In this document: positions 63,902 through 64,000 of the stretch, one piece after another | How positions within the stretch are numbered: position 1 is the first letter of the stretch | Layout of the letters: each line of letters opens with the position of its first letter | DNA from: Microthrixaceae bacterium | GTDB taxonomy: Bacteria > Actinomycetota > Acidimicrobiia > Acidimicrobiales > Microtrichaceae | Length of the DNA stretch: 64,000 bases | Direction of reading: 5' to 3' | Assembly (NCBI GenBank): GCA_023957995.1 | Contig: JAMLGK010000011.1 | Span: forward strand, 52,324-116,323 | Notes under the pieces: model-generated | What the model was told of the DNA's origin: nothing | The model's database searches: none | What the model saw: the letters and a program-made list of their open reading frames with translations, nothing else | Translations under genes and position numbers: made by a program

Positions 63902-64000
63902 TCAGTCGGGCAATACGACTTTGTGGAGGACGTTCCCGTCAGCTCCCGGGGTTCCTCCGGCGAACACCAGCGAACCTGCGGGGCCTCCTTCACCGCCGGA
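63902..64000 (-). CDS. C-terminal end of a glycine-rich protein (cut by window edge)
   Basis: A minus-strand frame enters at the right edge and ends with a TGA at 63902. The 32 visible residues include SGGEGGPAGSLVFAGGTPG and DGNVLHKVVLPD, glycine-rich like the tail of the PKD lipoprotein at 59662-61686. The start lies outside the window. No function can be given. Confidence 0.4.
   Translation of the reverse strand, partial: SGGEGGPAGSLVFAGGTPGADGNVLHKVVLPD

Noticed and set aside
63655..63993. 112-codon minus-strand frame near the right edge
   Set aside because: No family likeness, odd composition, and it conflicts with the DUF5990-like and glycine-rich frames.

Overview
The window is high-GC actinobacterial DNA. 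The order Acidimicrobiales (for example an Ilumatobacter- or Microthrix-like lineage) fits best. Supporting signs are actinobacterial-style RpoB and RpoC, a DUF3499 protein, an L10 leader next to rplJ-rplL, paired acyl-CoA dehydrogenases and cytochromes P450 as in steroid-degrading actinobacteria, and many leaderless-looking promoters. The exact genus cannot be read from the sequence alone.

Layout. From 1 to 11.4 kb lies a lipid-catabolism and membrane region: a partial enoyl-CoA hydratase, a dimeric alpha-beta-barrel-like protein, an HPF-like ribosome factor, two SDR oxidoreductases, CorA overlapping an alkylsulfatase-like MBL hydrolase, a large YbhN-type membrane protein with a degenerate kinase-like middle, a methyltransferase, and a pair of acyl-CoA dehydrogenases. 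From 11.5 to 25 kb there is a PKD/beta-helix lipoprotein, a proline-rich membrane protein, a PIN-PhoH ATPase without a normal start codon, an MgtE-type transporter, SOS-controlled dinB, an FAD oxidoreductase, an amidohydrolase, a universal stress protein, a GH3 glycosidase, an EamA transporter and an ArsC-like protein. From 25 to 30.7 kb are YihY, a TetR regulator and two divergent P450 genes sharing one palindromic operator, then a PLC-like lipoprotein. From 30.7 to 40.2 kb are a SpoIID-like protein, DUF3499, class I fumarase, a CPBP protease, a D-aminoacylase-like enzyme, a small membrane protein, Pcm and a protein made of two fused MarR domains.

From 40.3 to 57.7 kb is the information-processing block, all on the plus strand: rpsL-rpsG-fusA-tuf, then rpmG, tRNA-Trp, secE-nusG, rplK-rplA, rplJ-rplL and rpoB-rpoC. 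In most bacteria rpsL-rpsG-fusA-tuf lies after rpoC or elsewhere. Here it is joined through a single tuf to the front of the secE/rpoBC block. RNA leaders and promoters can be seen before rpsL, rplA, rplJ and rpoB. The last 6 kb carry a polytopic membrane protein, a second PKD lipoprotein with a long glycine-rich tail, a VOC protein, a HAD phosphatase, a decayed DUF5990-like gene and a cut-off glycine-rich reading frame.

No CRISPR array, integrase, transposase, prophage or rRNA gene was seen. The most interesting items are the tuf-centred operon junction and the odd codon use of tuf, the P450 operator whose two arms are the -35 boxes of both genes, the widespread TANNNT-N6-8-start promoters (including one facing an ATC where a start should be), the RCC1 remnant in frame behind the yihY stop, and several 15-30 bp tandem repeats at gene ends.
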